This document shows, in pieces, positions 18,285 through 27,570 of a stretch of DNA of 64,000 nucleotides (the stretch's first letter is position 1; each line of letters starts with the position of its first letter). The notes beneath the pieces are model-generated. The model ran no database searches. It was not told the DNA's origin and saw nothing but the letters and a program-made list of their open reading frames with translations. Location of the stretch: assembly GCA_031216755.1 (NCBI GenBank), contig JARUHG010000001.1:1302001-1366000 (forward strand), given 5' to 3'. The position numbers and the translations under genes were made by a program. The stretch comes from Lysobacter arvi. GTDB taxonomy: Bacteria > Pseudomonadota > Gammaproteobacteria > Xanthomonadales > Xanthomonadaceae.

Positions 18285-19796
18285 TCAGCCGCGCAGTTGT
18301 TCGAGCAGCGCGCGCGTCACCGGATCGTCCGCCTGCGCCTGGCCCTCCAGCGCGGGAAGCAGGCGATTCGCGACCTGCTTGCCGAGCTCCACGCCGAACT
18401 GGTCGAACGCGTTGATGCCCCACACGAGCGACTGCAGATACACGCTGTGTTCGTACATCGCGAGCAGCGCGCCGAAGGAGTGCGGCGTCAGCGCGTCGAG
18501 CAGGATCGTCGTCGTCGGACGGCCGCCGGCGTACGCGCGATGCGGATCGTCGCTCGACTGGCCGTTCGCGAAGGCTTCGGTCTGCGCGAGCAGGTTGGCC
18601 TGCAGCGCGCGATGGTTCTGCGGGTATGGCGCGTCGGCGCGGACCACGCCGATGAAATCGGCCGGCACGATCGACGTGCCCTGGTGCAAGGCCTGGAAGA
18701 AGCTGTGCTGCGTGTCGGTGCCGGCACCGCCCCACCACACGGGCACCGTCTCCACGCCGACCGGCGAGCCGTCGGTACGCACGGATTTGCCGAGGCTTTC
18801 CATCACCAGTTGCTGCAGGTAATTCGACAGCAGCTTCAGGCGTTCGTCGTACGGCAGTACGGCCTGTGTCGCGTACCCCAGTCCATTGCGGTTCCACACG
18901 CTGGTGAGCGCGTGCCACGCGGCCAGGTTCGCTTCGACCGGCGTCTGCAGCACGTGCGCGTCCATCCCGGCCGCACCATCGAGCATCTGCTCGAACGCGT
19001 CCATGCCGATCGCCAATGCGATGGGGAAGCCGACCGCAGACCACAGCGAGTAACGGCCACCGACCCAGTCCCACATCGGCAGGATGCGTTCGGCGGGAAT
19101 CGAGAACGCCTGCGCCGCGCGTTCGACGTTCGCCGAAACGGCGTACAGCCGTTCGGTGCTGCCCAGCCAGTCGCGCAATATCGCGCCGTTGAGCAGCGTT
19201 TCCTGCGTACCGAAGGTCTTGGAGATCAGCACCGCGGCGGTGCGCGCCGGGTCCAGCCCGGCCAGCACGCGCTGCGCGGCGTGGCCGTCGACGTTGCTGA
19301 GGAAATGCACGCGCAACCGTCCCGGCGTCGGGCCGCCAAGCGCATCCACGGCCAGTCGCGGGCCGAGATCGGAACCGCCGATGCCCACGCTCACGATGTC
19401 GGTGATATCGCTCTGCGCGATCGCATCGACCAGCGCACGCATGCGCTTGCGGGCCTCGAGCGCCTGCGCGTGCGCGGCCTTGGCGACGGGCGCGTCGGAC
19501 AGGTCGCTGCGCAGCGACGTGTGCAGCACGCTGCGGCCTTCGGTCAGGTTGATCTTCTCGCCGTCGAACAGCGCCTTCAGGCGCGCGGGCGCATCGACCG
19601 CCTGCGCCAGCGCGAACAGCGCGGCGAGCGCGTCGCGGTCGTAATGCTGGCGGGCGAAGTTCGCGTAGACCGGTCCGACGCGCAGCGCGAAGTCCTGCGC
19701 GCGCGCCGGATCGTCGGCGATCAGCGTCGCCAGCGGAGTGGGTTGGATGCGCCCGGCCTGGGCGCGCAGTTGGCTCAGACGGGAAGCGGCATCCAT
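18285..19796 (-). CDS. pgi: Glucose-6-phosphate isomerase
   Basis: 503 residues. It interconverts glucose-6-P and fructose-6-P and so supplies hexose phosphates for glycolysis and for sugar-nucleotide synthesis. Signatures seen: [46 protein letters not shown] and a C-terminal [15 protein letters not shown], including the conserved catalytic lysine. It starts 6 bases after panD on the same strand, so it is the last gene of the pcnB-folK-pan operon or reads from within it. Confidence 0.98.
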   Translation of the reverse strand: MDAASRLSQLRAQAGRIQPTPLATLIADDPARAQDFALRVGPVYANFARQHYDRDALAALFALAQAVDAPARLKALFDGEKINLTEGRSVLHTSLRSDLSDAPVAKAAHAQALEARKRMRALVDAIAQSDITDIVSVGIGGSDLGPRLAVDALGGPTPGRLRVHFLSNVDGHAAQRVLAGLDPARTAAVLISKTFGTQETLLNGAILRDWLGSTERLYAVSANVERAAQAFSIPAERILPMWDWVGGRYSLWSAVGFPIALAIGMDAFEQMLDGAAGMDAHVLQTPVEANLAAWHALTSVWNRNGLGYATQAVLPYDERLKLLSNYLQQLVMESLGKSVRTDGSPVGVETVPVWWGGAGTDTQHSFFQALHQGTSIVPADFIGVVRADAPYPQNHRALQANLLAQTEAFANGQSSDDPHRAYAGGRPTTTILLDALTPHSFGALLAMYEHSVYLQSLVWGINAFDQFGVELGKQVANRLLPALEGQAQADDPVTRALLEQLRG

Positions 19797-19802
19797 GGGC
19801 GG

Positions 19803-20183
19803 TCAGGCCGCCTGGGCCGGCATCGAACGGTTCGTGTGCGTCAACGCGTTGTCGCGGTCGACGTACACCAGCGTCGGCTTGTACTTGGCGGCCTCGGCCT
19901 CGTCGCACACGCCGTAGGCGCAGATGATCACCAGGTCGCCCGGCTGCGCGCAATGCGCGGCGGCGCCGTTCACCGAGATCACGCCGCTGCCCTCTTCGCC
20001 GCGGATGGCGTAGGTGACGAAACGCTGGCCGTTGTTTACGTTGTAGATGTGGATCTGCTCGTATTCGCGGATGCCGGAAATGTCGAGCAGTCGGCCGTCG
20101 ATCGCGCACGAGCCTTCGTAGTGCAGCTCGGCGTGGGTCACCGTCGCGCGGTGGATTTTGGCCTTCAGGATGTTCAGTTGCAT
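19803..20183 (-). CDS. panD: Aspartate 1-decarboxylase
   Basis: 126 residues. The proenzyme self-cleaves between Gly24 and Ser25 (YEGSCAIDG) to make the pyruvoyl group that decarboxylates aspartate to beta-alanine for pantothenate. Other family features are [31 protein letters not shown] and the [12 protein letters not shown] stretch. The ATG at 20181-20183 is used because the upstream extension (seven residues) is not conserved. panC lies 148 bases upstream, leaving room for a separate promoter; pgi follows immediately. Confidence 0.97.
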   Translation of the reverse strand: MQLNILKAKIHRATVTHAELHYEGSCAIDGRLLDISGIREYEQIHIYNVNNGQRFVTYAIRGEEGSGVISVNGAAAHCAQPGDLVIICAYGVCDEAEAAKYKPTLVYVDRDNALTHTNRSMPAQAA

Positions 20184-20331
20184 GGATTTCGGCTCCGGCC
20201 GCAACGCACGGGCGCTGGGCGTGCAAGGGATTTGGGCAAGTCTAGCAGCGCGTGGCGCAGTGCAACATCATCGGGACCGCGCGATTGGCCGCGGCGCTGG
20301 AACGCTCAGGATCGTGCGCCAACGCGCGCGT

Positions 20332-21180
20332 TCAGGCAGTGAATTCCAGGTTGTCGATCAGGCGGGTACGGCCCAGCCTCGCGGCGATCAGCGCCACCAT
20401 GGAACCGGTTTCACCGCCCGCCGGCTCGGTCAGATCGGGCCGGCGTACGACGGCGTAGTCCGGCTGGAACCCCGCCTCGGCCAGTCGCTGCACGGCCTGT
20501 GCTTCGACCGCCTCGCGCGGCTGTCCGCTCGCGATCGCCTCGGCCATCGCACCCAAACAGCGGCTGATCAGCGCCGCCTGCGTGCGCTCGTCGTCGGACA
20601 GGTACTGGTTGCGCGAACTCATCGCCAGTCCATTCGCCTCGCGGATGATGTCGGCGCCGACGATCTCGATCGGGAACGCCAGGTCGCGTACCAGGTAACG
20701 CACGACGGCGAGCTGCTGGTAATCCTTGCGTCCGAAGACCGCGACATCCGGCTGCACCTGGTTGAACAACCGCGATACGACCGTGGCGACGCCGTCGAAA
20801 TGGCCGGGGCGCGAAGCCCCTTCCAGCGTCTGGGTCACCGCGGGCACCTGCACGCGCACGGTCGCCTCCACGCCGTACGGGTACATCGTTTCGACCGACG
20901 GCAGCCACAGCGCGTCGCAGCCGGCGGCGTCCAGGCCACTGGCGTCGGCCTCGGGCGTACGCGGGTAGCGCGCGAAATCCTCGTTCGGGCCGAACTGCGT
21001 CGGATTGACGAACACGCTGGCGACCACGCGGTCGGCATGCTCTCGCGCGCGCTTCACCAGCGAGAAATGACCGTCGTGCAGGTTGCCCATCGTTGGGACG
21101 AAAGCCACGCGCAGGCCGTCGCGCTTCCAGCCGCGCACGCGTTCGCGCAGCCCGTGGAGTTCGGTGAAGGTTTCGATCAT
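20332..21180 (-). CDS. panC: Pantothenate synthetase (pantoate-beta-alanine ligase)
   Basis: 282 residues from the ATG at 21178-21180. It ligates pantoate and beta-alanine with ATP. The nucleotidyltransferase signature is VPTMGNLHDGH (the HxGH, residues 35-38). Further motifs are SVFVNPTQFGPNEDFARYPRT, FGRKDYQQL and the KMSKS-like LAMSSRNQYL. The frame is open 32 codons further upstream into panB's tail, but that part is Arg/Pro-rich shadow sequence. It follows panB by 25 bases. Confidence 0.97.
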   Translation of the reverse strand: MIETFTELHGLRERVRGWKRDGLRVAFVPTMGNLHDGHFSLVKRAREHADRVVASVFVNPTQFGPNEDFARYPRTPEADASGLDAAGCDALWLPSVETMYPYGVEATVRVQVPAVTQTLEGASRPGHFDGVATVVSRLFNQVQPDVAVFGRKDYQQLAVVRYLVRDLAFPIEIVGADIIREANGLAMSSRNQYLSDDERTQAALISRCLGAMAEAIASGQPREAVEAQAVQRLAEAGFQPDYAVVRRPDLTEPAGGETGSMVALIAARLGRTRLIDNLEFTA

Positions 21181-21205
21181 GGTTCGTCTGATGGGTCGGA
21201 TCGGC

Positions 21206-22042
21206 TCAGGCGTACGAGTGCTCGGCGTCCGGGAACGAGCCGTCGCGGACCGCCTGCGCGTACGCGGCGAAGGCACCGGCGATCGAGCCGCCTTCGGCCA
21301 GGAAATCCTTCACGAAGCGTGGCCGGCGATGGCCGGAATTCACGCCGAGCAGATCGTGCAGCACGAGCACCTGCCCGTCGCATTGCGGGCCGGCCCCGAT
21401 GCCGATGGTCGGGATGCGAAGGTCCGACGTAATCGCGGCGGCGACCGGCGTCGGCACGCATTCGAGCACGAGCAACGTCGCTCCGGCGTCCTGTACGGCG
21501 AGCGCATCTTCGCGCAGGCGTGCGGCGGCAACCTCGTCGCGACCCTGCACCTTGTAGCCGCCCAGGCGCAACACCGATTGCGGCGTCAGGCCCAGGTGCG
21601 CGCAGACCGGGATTTCGCGGTCGACCAGGAAACGGATGACCTCCAGCTTGTGCGCGGCGCCCTCCAGCTTGACCATCGCCGCGCCGGCCTGGAGCAACCG
21701 GATGGACGCATCGAGCGCGCGCTCGGGCGTGGCGTCCGCGCCGAACGGCAGGTCCGCGATCAGCAGCGCCTTGTCCAGGCCGCGCGCGACGCACGCCGTG
21801 TGATACGCGACGTCGGCCGTCGTCACCGGAATCGTGCTGTCGTGCCCCTGCACCACCATCCCGAGCGAATCGCCGACCAGCACCAGGTCGATGCCGGCGG
21901 CGTCCATCGTGCGCGCGAAGCCGGCGTCGTAGCAGGTCAGCATGACCAGCCGGCGGCCGTCGCGCTTGGCCTGTTCGAGCGCGGGCACGGTCCACGGCTT
22001 GTCGGCCGTCCGGGACTTCTCGTTCGCAGTTCCGCTGTACAT
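21206..22042 (-). CDS. panB: 3-methyl-2-oxobutanoate hydroxymethyltransferase
   Basis: 278 residues. It makes ketopantoate from alpha-ketoisovalerate and methylene-tetrahydrofolate. TIM-barrel motifs are clear: [37 protein letters not shown] (metal-binding Asp), [26 protein letters not shown] and [21 protein letters not shown]. It lies 27 bases after folK and 25 before panC, so it is a mid-operon gene. Folate and pantothenate genes are linked functionally through the one-carbon donor. Confidence 0.97.
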   Translation of the reverse strand: MYSGTANEKSRTADKPWTVPALEQAKRDGRRLVMLTCYDAGFARTMDAAGIDLVLVGDSLGMVVQGHDSTIPVTTADVAYHTACVARGLDKALLIADLPFGADATPERALDASIRLLQAGAAMVKLEGAAHKLEVIRFLVDREIPVCAHLGLTPQSVLRLGGYKVQGRDEVAAARLREDALAVQDAGATLLVLECVPTPVAAAITSDLRIPTIGIGAGPQCDGQVLVLHDLLGVNSGHRRPRFVKDFLAEGGSIAGAFAAYAQAVRDGSFPDAEHSYA

Positions 22043-22069
22043 GGGTGGTTTCAGCGCCGGCGCGAACGC

Positions 22070-22600
22070 TCAGGCGGCATCGAGGGGATCGGCATACGTT
22101 ACCCCCTCGACCTGCGCCGGTGCCATCCTGGCCAGCGCCTGCGCCGCGGTGCCGACGCCGGGAATGCACGCGTCCGGTGCGATCTCGGCCAGCGGCACCA
22201 GCACGAACGCGCGCTCATGCAGCCGCGGGTGCGGCACGTGGAGCCCGACCTCGTCGATGCGCGCCTCGCCGTACAACAGCAGATCCAGGTCCAGCGTGCG
22301 CGGCCCCCAGCGATCGCTCCCGTCGGCCAGCCGGTGGCGGCCGGCGCGGCGTTCGATCTCCAGCAGGTCCTGGAGCAGTTGCTGCGGTGTACGCCGCGTA
22401 TGCAGCAATGCGACCGCATTGATGAAATCCGGCTGGTCGGTCACGCCCCACGCGGCCGTGCGGTAGAGCTTCGAAGCGCGGGCCAGGCGGGTGTCGGCCA
22501 GCGCATCGAGCGCGCGCAACGCGGTCTTCAACGTTGCGACGCTGTCCCCGAGATTGCTGCCGAGGCCCACGAACGCCTGCGTGTCGGGCGTGCGGTTCAT
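22070..22600 (-). CDS. folK: HPPK: 6-hydroxymethyl-7,8-dihydropterin pyrophosphokinase
   Basis: 176 residues. It transfers pyrophosphate to the pterin in folate synthesis. Motifs seen: FVGLGSNLGDS, SKLYRTAAWGVTDQPDFINAV, and the signature DRWGPRTLDLDLLLYG with metal-binding Asp residues, then VPHPRLHERAFVLVPL. Its start overlaps the end of pcnB by 4 bases (ATGA at 22597-22600). Confidence 0.97.
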   Translation of the reverse strand: MNRTPDTQAFVGLGSNLGDSVATLKTALRALDALADTRLARASKLYRTAAWGVTDQPDFINAVALLHTRRTPQQLLQDLLEIERRAGRHRLADGSDRWGPRTLDLDLLLYGEARIDEVGLHVPHPRLHERAFVLVPLAEIAPDACIPGVGTAAQALARMAPAQVEGVTYADPLDAA

Positions 22601-23925
22601 TCGCCGCCGGGAGCGGACTTGCGGCGGCGGCGCCGACGCTTGCGCGGCGCATCACCCTCCTCGCCCGGGTCGACGTCGCGATGCGTCTCGACCTGAGCGG
22701 CGAGCGCGTCGCCGGGATTGGTCTGCGCCTCGCGCCAGAACGCGACGTCGTCGGCATGCTCCTCGGATGCGGCCAACCGCAGCGTGAGGAAGTCGAACGC
22801 CGCGCGGAAGCGCGGATGCGCCAGCGTGCGGAACACGCGTTTGCGCTGGCGCTGCGAGAAGCGCGATTGCAGCAGCCAGATTTCCTGCATCGGCAGCGAG
22901 AAACGCCGCGGGAGCGCGATCGTCTCCAGCTGGTGCACGGTGACGCGATCGGCGGCGCGGCGCTGGGCCTCGGCGGCGTGAACGCCCTGCGCCTGCAGCG
23001 TGATCAGTGCGCGGCAGTAGGCGGGCCACAGCAGCAATGCGAACAGGAATGCCGGCGATACCGGCTCGTCGTTCGCCACGCGCGTGTCGGTTCCCTTCAG
23101 CCCTTCCAACAGCATGCGGCGCAGCGCGCCGCTGCGGTTGGACTTCAGCGCCGCCGCGGTTTCCGGCAGCAGCGCGGGCAGCAGGCCATGGCGCTCCAGG
23201 CCGAGGAAACTCTTCACCGCGTGCCCGGAGAGGAACAGCTTCAGGCATTCCTCGAACAGTCGCGCGGGCGCGGCTTCGCGCAACAGCGCCGCCAGTTGCG
23301 GAATGGGCTTGGCCGTTTCGGTCTCGATCTCGAAATCGAGCTTCGCCGCCAGTCGCACCGCGCGCAGCATGCGCACGGGGTCTTCGCGATAGCGCGTTTC
23401 CGGATCGCCGATCAGGCGCATCAGGCGATGGCGCACGTCGTCGAAACCGCCCGTGTAGTCGCGCACCGAGAAATCCTCGATCGCGTAGTACAGCGCGTTG
23501 GCGGTGAAGTCGCGACGGACCGCATCGTCCTCGATCGAGCCGTACACGTTGTCGCGCAGGACGCGCCCGCCTTCGTGCAGTTCGCGATCGCCGCTGCCGT
23601 CGTCGCTGTTGGCGCGGAACGTCGCCACTTCGATGATCTCGCGCCCGTAGACCACATGCGCCAGACGGAAGCGGCGGCCGATCAGGCGGCAGTTGCGGAA
23701 CAGGCCCTTCACCTCTTCCGGCGTCGCGTTGGTGGCGACGTCGAAGTCCTTCGGGTGTCCGCCGATGAGCAGGTCGCGCACGGCGCCGCCGACGAGGTAG
23801 GCGTCGAAACCGCCTTCGCGCAGGCGGTACAGCACGCGCAGGGCATTGGGGCTGATGTCGCGTCGCGAGACGTTGTGCTGGTCGCGCGGGATGATCTGCA
23901 GTTGGGGTCGGAGTTGAGGTTGCAT
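22597..23925 (-). CDS. pcnB: Poly(A) polymerase I
   Basis: 442 residues. It adds 3' poly(A) tails that promote RNA decay. The nucleotidyltransferase core includes YLVGGAVRDLLIGGHPKDFD and VATNATPEEV, then RRDFTANALYY, the RNA-binding YREDPVRMLRAVRLAAKLDFE, and a basic C-terminus (RKRRRRRRK) typical of PcnB. The ATG at 23923-23925 (MQPQLRPQLQ) is preferred over an upstream ATG at 24048, which would run into the tRNA-Glu gene on the other strand. First gene of the pcnB-folK-panBC operon. Confidence 0.95.
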   Translation of the reverse strand: MQPQLRPQLQIIPRDQHNVSRRDISPNALRVLYRLREGGFDAYLVGGAVRDLLIGGHPKDFDVATNATPEEVKGLFRNCRLIGRRFRLAHVVYGREIIEVATFRANSDDGSGDRELHEGGRVLRDNVYGSIEDDAVRRDFTANALYYAIEDFSVRDYTGGFDDVRHRLMRLIGDPETRYREDPVRMLRAVRLAAKLDFEIETETAKPIPQLAALLREAAPARLFEECLKLFLSGHAVKSFLGLERHGLLPALLPETAAALKSNRSGALRRMLLEGLKGTDTRVANDEPVSPAFLFALLLWPAYCRALITLQAQGVHAAEAQRRAADRVTVHQLETIALPRRFSLPMQEIWLLQSRFSQRQRKRVFRTLAHPRFRAAFDFLTLRLAASEEHADDVAFWREAQTNPGDALAAQVETHRDVDPGEEGDAPRKRRRRRRKSAPGGE

Positions 23926-24040
23926 CAGGCGGGCGTGCCGCGGATCCTTGGAAAGAAGGCCGTTGCCGCCGGCAACAGCGGCGCATATACTAGCAAGCCG
24001 CGTAACGTTGAGAGCCTGCGCGGGGTTCACCGCTTCACAT

Positions 24041-24116
24041 GCTCCCATCGTCTAGAGGCCTAGGACACCGCCCTCTCAAGGCAGTAACACGGGTTCGAAT
24101 CCCGTTGGGAGTACCA
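24041..24116 (+). tRNA. tRNA-Glu (anticodon CTC)
   Basis: A 76-base cloverleaf with encoded CCA. The acceptor stem is GCTCCCA/TGGGAGT (first pair G-U) with discriminator A. The D-arm region GTCTAGAGGCCTAGGAC, anticodon loop CTCTCAA (anticodon CTC), and T-arm ACGGG-TTCGAAT-CCCGT are all present. It reads the GAG codon. The anticodon stem CCGCC/GGCAG has one C-A mismatch at 28-42, unlike the fully paired stem usual for tRNA-Glu. A terminator follows 8 bases later, so this is a single-tRNA transcript. Confidence 0.95.
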
Positions 24117-24123
24117 ATTCCGA

Positions 24124-24153
24124 AGCCCGCGCAGCGATGCGCGGGCTTTTTCT
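24124..24153 (+). terminator. Terminator of the tRNA-Glu gene
   Basis: A 9-bp stem (AGCCCGCGC / GCGCGGGCT, 6-base loop) is followed by TTTTCTTT, directly after the encoded CCA. Confidence 0.88.
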
Positions 24154-24187
24154 TTGCCCGCCGCCAGGCCCATCCGCCAAGCCCGGC

Positions 24188-24217
24188 TTGGGGCTCCCGG
24201 CGCCGAATCGCTAAACT
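24188..24217 (+). promoter_or_regulatory. Candidate sigma-70 promoter for fdxA
   Basis: TTGGGG at 24188-24193 and TAAACT at 24212-24217 are separated by 18 bases, about 55 bases before the fdxA ATG. The match is moderate in both boxes. Confidence 0.4.
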
Positions 24218-24271
24218 ATCGCGATCCCCGGCGCCGTCTTCACGGCGCCACTTTCCACGGAAATCCCCACC

Positions 24272-24595
24272 ATGCCCTTCGTCGTCACCGAGAACTGCAT
24301 CAAGTGCAAGTACACCGACTGCGTGGAGGTGTGCCCGGTCGACTGCTTCCACGAAGGCCCGAATTTCCTGGTGATCGATCCGGACGAATGCATCGACTGC
24401 ACGCTGTGCGAGCCCGAGTGCCCGATCAATGCGATCTACCCCGAAGACGACGTCCCGGCCGGCCAGGAGGTCTATGTCGCCCTCAACGCCGAGCTCTCCA
24501 AGGCCTGGCCGGTGATCACCACGCGCAAGGACCCGCTGCCCGACGCCAAGGAATGGGAAGGCAAGCCCGGCAAGCTGGACCTGCTGGAACGCTGA
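24272..24595 (+). CDS. fdxA: Seven-iron ferredoxin FdxA
   Basis: 107 residues. The cysteine pattern [18 protein letters not shown] and [16 protein letters not shown] is that of 3Fe-4S/4Fe-4S seven-iron ferredoxins, followed by the long C-terminal extension ([13 protein letters not shown], then KKxP-like charged tail) typical of the Azotobacter FdI-type and proteobacterial FdxA group. A cytoplasmic low-potential electron carrier; the partner is unknown. It is a monocistronic gene with its own candidate promoter and terminator. Confidence 0.95.
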   Translation: MPFVVTENCIKCKYTDCVEVCPVDCFHEGPNFLVIDPDECIDCTLCEPECPINAIYPEDDVPAGQEVYVALNAELSKAWPVITTRKDPLPDAKEWEGKPGKLDLLER

Positions 24596-24653
24596 AACCG
24601 GCCCGGTGGCGCCCTTCGGCGCCACCTCCGCGACGCCGGTAAACGCAAAGAAG

Positions 24654-24678
24654 AACGGGCGCCTGAGCGCCCGTTTTT
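24654..24678 (+). terminator. Rho-independent terminator after fdxA
   Basis: The stem ACGGGCGC/GCGCCCGT with a 4-base loop is followed by TTTTT on the plus strand. On the minus strand a run of A precedes it, so it could also help end bamC transcription from the opposite side. Confidence 0.88.
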
Positions 24679-24699
24679 CGTGTCCGACCGTTGAATGAC

Positions 24700-25200
24700 T
24701 TACTCGGCGCCAAGCGCCGTCCGCAGCGCGTCGATCAGCTTCTTCGGCGCGGCGCCCGTGGCCGGCAGGCCGCGCGGATCGACCGCGGAGACGTACGAAC
24801 CGGCGGAGGCACCGGCGACGCGCACGAGGAAGTTGGCGCCTTCGTAGCTGACGTCGTACACGCCCAGCGCTTCGGCGCGGCTGTTGACGGTCGCGCCCTG
24901 CACCGCGGCGAGCGCCTGGCCGACCTTCGCGTAGGCGTCCTCGCGATTGGTCGCCAGGCCGAAACCGCCCGAGGCCTGGCCGGATTCCACCGACTGGCGG
25001 GCGGCTGCGGACGGCACGTTCACGGCCGTGTCGGTACGCGGCAGGTCGAGGTCCGGCGGGACTTCCAGCGGACGCGTTTCCGGGCTCTGCGCGTAGAGGT
25101 CGTTGCCCTTGCGGAACCAGCTGCAGCCGGAGCCGAGCGCGACACCCGCCAGCAGCAGGCCGGCCACCGCGGCGCGGGGGATCGAAACGTTAGGACGCAT
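24700..25200 (-). CDS. Short BamC/NlpB-like outer-membrane lipoprotein
   Basis: 166 residues. A lipoprotein signal ends in GSGC (Cys about residue 26). The segment after it, with PLEVPPDLDLPRTDT, matches the conserved N-terminal part of BamC that contacts BamD. A small folded domain follows (YAKVGQALAAVQGATV ... VYDVSYEGANFLVRV). E. coli BamC has 344 residues and two helix-grip domains; this protein has room for only one. It lies 18 bases after dapA, the same gene order as dapA-bamC in E. coli, which supports the assignment. BamC is an accessory part of the beta-barrel assembly machine. Confidence 0.78.
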   Translation of the reverse strand: MRPNVSIPRAAVAGLLLAGVALGSGCSWFRKGNDLYAQSPETRPLEVPPDLDLPRTDTAVNVPSAAARQSVESGQASGGFGLATNREDAYAKVGQALAAVQGATVNSRAEALGVYDVSYEGANFLVRVAGASAGSYVSAVDPRGLPATGAAPKKLIDALRTALGAE

Positions 25201-25218
25201 GTAAGTCTCCTGCAGGGT

Positions 25219-26124
25219 TCAGGCCGCGAGCGATTCGCGGCATTCCAGTTCGAGTTCGGCCACCTGCGCGGCGATGGCCTGCGCGGTGGCGGCGTGCGCG
25301 GCCGGGAGCGGCAGCAGCGGCAGTCGCAGCCCGTGACCGATGCCCTGGCGCGCGAGCAGCGCCTTGACCGGGATCGGGTTGGGTTCCACGCCGAGGAAGT
25401 CGTAGGTCGACTGCAACCGCGCGTCGAGCGCCAGCGCTTCGTCGCGCTTTCCGGCGCGCGCCAGGTCGGCAAGGCGGTGGAACGCGCGCGGCACGACATT
25501 GGACGCGACCGAGATCACGCCATCGGCGCCGGCGAACATCGCCCGGCAGGCGGTCGGATCGTCGCCGCTGAGGATCGCGAAACCCTCGTTCTTGAACTCG
25601 AGCAGCGCGGCCATGCGTTCGGGCTCGCTGCGCGCTTCCTTGATGCCGACGATGCGCGGGTGCGACACGAGCTCGGCCACGGTCCCGGGCAGCAGGTCGC
25701 CGCCGGTGCGCCCCGGCACGTTGTAGAGGACGATCGGCAAGGCGTCGTCGTCGGCGATGGCGCGATAGTGCGCGACCAGCCCGGGCTGGGTGGGACGCAC
25801 GTACGGCGGCGTCACGACCAGCGCCGCATCGGCGCCAAGCGCGGCGACGCGCCGGGTGAGTTCGATCGTCTTGGCGGTGTTCGACAGCCCGGTGCCGGCG
25901 AGGACCGGAATGCGTCCGGCCACGCGTTCGACCGCGGTGCGCAGCAGCGTGTCGTACTCGGCGTCGAACAGCGCCGCCGCTTCGCCGGTGGAACCGGCGA
26001 CGACGACGCCCTGGGTGCCGGCGGCGAGCTGGCCGTCGAGCAGTCGGTTCCAGGCGTCGAGGTCGATTTCGCCGGTCGCGGTGAAAGGCGTCGCCAGCGC
26101 GGTGATGCTGCCGGAAAGTCGCAA
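25219..26124 (-). CDS. dapA: 4-hydroxy-tetrahydrodipicolinate synthase
   Basis: 301 residues. It condenses pyruvate and aspartate semialdehyde in the lysine and diaminopimelate pathway. Motifs seen: [41 protein letters not shown], the tyrosine in LYNVPGRTG and the Schiff-base lysine in VGIKEAR, followed by [23 protein letters not shown]. bamC follows after 18 bases. gcvR is divergent across a 226-base gap. Confidence 0.97.
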   Translation of the reverse strand: MRLSGSITALATPFTATGEIDLDAWNRLLDGQLAAGTQGVVVAGSTGEAAALFDAEYDTLLRTAVERVAGRIPVLAGTGLSNTAKTIELTRRVAALGADAALVVTPPYVRPTQPGLVAHYRAIADDDALPIVLYNVPGRTGGDLLPGTVAELVSHPRIVGIKEARSEPERMAALLEFKNEGFAILSGDDPTACRAMFAGADGVISVASNVVPRAFHRLADLARAGKRDEALALDARLQSTYDFLGVEPNPIPVKALLARQGIGHGLRLPLLPLPAAHAATAQAIAAQVAELELECRESLAA

Positions 26125-26248
26125 GGTCTTCGGTTCCGAGGGGCCGCGATTGCAGGAGTCCGCGCCGGGTTCGCGCGGGGGTTGGATGACATCGTCTCGG
26201 CGCGGTTCGAACGGCGTCGAGCGCGCGCGCAGCGCCTTGAGATGTTAC

Positions 26249-26278
26249 TTGCGGCGTGAAAGCGTGGGCAAGTATGCT
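26249..26278 (+). promoter_or_regulatory. Candidate sigma-70 promoter for gcvR-bcp
   Basis: TTGCGG (26249-26254) and TATGCT (26273-26278) with an 18-base spacer lie about 73 bases before the gcvR start, in the dapA/gcvR divergent region. They are the best-matching boxes in that region. Confidence 0.5.
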
Positions 26279-26350
26279 CCCGCCAAGCACGGGCCCCTCA
26301 CGGGCCACCATTCAGTATCCGAGCCCAGGCTCACCAGGACAGGCGCCGCC

Positions 26351-26911
26351 TTGACCGATTCCGCTTCCCGGCCGTCGCCGAACGAAAACCACCTCCTGAT
26401 CAACGCCTACACGACGCATCCGGAGTCGCCGCTGTTGTCGGTGACGCGCCGCATCGCCGATTCGGGCTGCAACCTCGTCGACGCCCGCCTGGCCACCGTC
26501 GGTCGCGACGTGTCGGTGACCACGCTGGCGGTCGGGTCGTGGGATTCGGTCGCCAAGCTCGAGGCCATGCTGACCCGCCTGGAGCGCGAGGAAGGCCTCA
26601 AGCTCGTGTGGTACCGCACCGGCGCCAAGCAGGTCCAGTCCAGCCTGCTGCCGTACGTGGTCGAAGTCGTGGCGGCCGACAAGCCCGGCATCCTGTTCCA
26701 GCTGGCCGATTTCTTCGACCGCCAGGGCATCACGATCGAAAGCCTGCATTCCTCGCGGTATCGCGCGATGCAGACCGGCGCGGAGATGTTCTCCGCGCAG
26801 ATCACCATCGGCGTGCCCTCCAGCATGCACATCGCCGCTCTGCGCGACGACTTCCTCGAGTTCTGCGACCACCTCAACCTCGACGCGATCATGGACCCGA
26901 TGAAGTTCTGA
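26351..26911 (+). CDS. gcvR: Glycine cleavage system transcriptional repressor-like ACT protein
   Basis: 186 residues from TTG at 26351, which has AGGA 11 bases upstream; an earlier start cannot be excluded because the frame is open. Two ACT domains are visible, one starting NAYTTHPESPLLSVTRRIADSGCNLVDAR and one starting VVEVVAADKPGILFQLADFFDRQGI, the arrangement of GcvR. In E. coli GcvR binds glycine and blocks GcvA. gcvR, bcp, dapA and bamC are neighbours in E. coli as well, which supports the name. bcp follows by 31 bases. Confidence 0.85.
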   Translation: MTDSASRPSPNENHLLINAYTTHPESPLLSVTRRIADSGCNLVDARLATVGRDVSVTTLAVGSWDSVAKLEAMLTRLEREEGLKLVWYRTGAKQVQSSLLPYVVEVVAADKPGILFQLADFFDRQGITIESLHSSRYRAMQTGAEMFSAQITIGVPSSMHIAALRDDFLEFCDHLNLDAIMDPMKF

Positions 26912-26942
26912 TCGCCTGCGCGAAAGGAACCTGCAAAGAACG

Positions 26943-27425
26943 ATGCTCGACACCGGCGACCGCATCCCGAAGAACGTCTCCACCCTGCCCCTGGCGCTGT
27001 CCAGCGGCGAAACCGCGCGACTTAAGGATTTCGAGGGCGGCTGGCTCGTCCTGTACTTCTATCCGAAGGACAGCACGCCTGGCTGCACGACCGAGGGCAT
27101 CGACTTCAACGCGCTGCTGCCGAAATTCCGCAAGCTCGGCGCCACGGTGCTGGGCGTCTCGCGCGATTCGGTCAAGTCGCACCAGAACTTCTGCGCCAGG
27201 CAGGGGTTCAAGTTCGACCTGGTCAGCGATGGCGACGAAGCGCTGTGCAACGCGTTCGGCGTGATCAAGCCGAAAAAGCTCTACGGCCGCGAATACGTCG
27301 GCGTGGAGCGCAGCACATTCCTCATCGATCCCCAGGGCGTCATCGCGCAGTCATGGCGGCCGGTGAAAGTGCCCGGCCATGCGCAGGCCGTGCTCGACGC
27401 GCTCAAGGAACACGCAACGCAGTGA
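26943..27425 (+). CDS. bcp: Thioredoxin-dependent peroxiredoxin Bcp (PrxQ)
   Basis: 160 residues. It reduces hydroperoxides with thioredoxin. The peroxidatic cysteine is Cys48 in YPKDSTPGCTTEG. The second cysteine of the E. coli enzyme (five residues later) is replaced by Ile53, but Cys84 (QNFCARQ) is present. A C48-C84 disulfide is the one described for Xanthomonas Bcp, so the protein is probably an atypical two-cysteine enzyme. The rest of the fold is clear: GVSRDSVKSHQNF, FDLVSDGDEALCNAFGV, STFLIDPQG. Downstream of gcvR in the same direction. Confidence 0.95.
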   Translation: MLDTGDRIPKNVSTLPLALSSGETARLKDFEGGWLVLYFYPKDSTPGCTTEGIDFNALLPKFRKLGATVLGVSRDSVKSHQNFCARQGFKFDLVSDGDEALCNAFGVIKPKKLYGREYVGVERSTFLIDPQGVIAQSWRPVKVPGHAQAVLDALKEHATQ

Positions 27426-27570
27426 TCCCACTGTCCCGCCCGCAACGCCGCCGTCCCGCATCGCGGGCCACGGCGGCGTCGTCGTGTCCGTCGTGCCGCG
27501 CAGTCAGGTTTTCCGCGGCCGTCCGCAGTACATCCTTTTCCAGGCAGCCCCACCCGCATCGGAGCAGTCG

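Noticed and set aside
25790-26350. Longer N-terminus for GcvR
   Set aside because: The upstream part is antisense to dapA and Arg/Ser/Ala-rich; the ACT domains start soon after TTG 26351.
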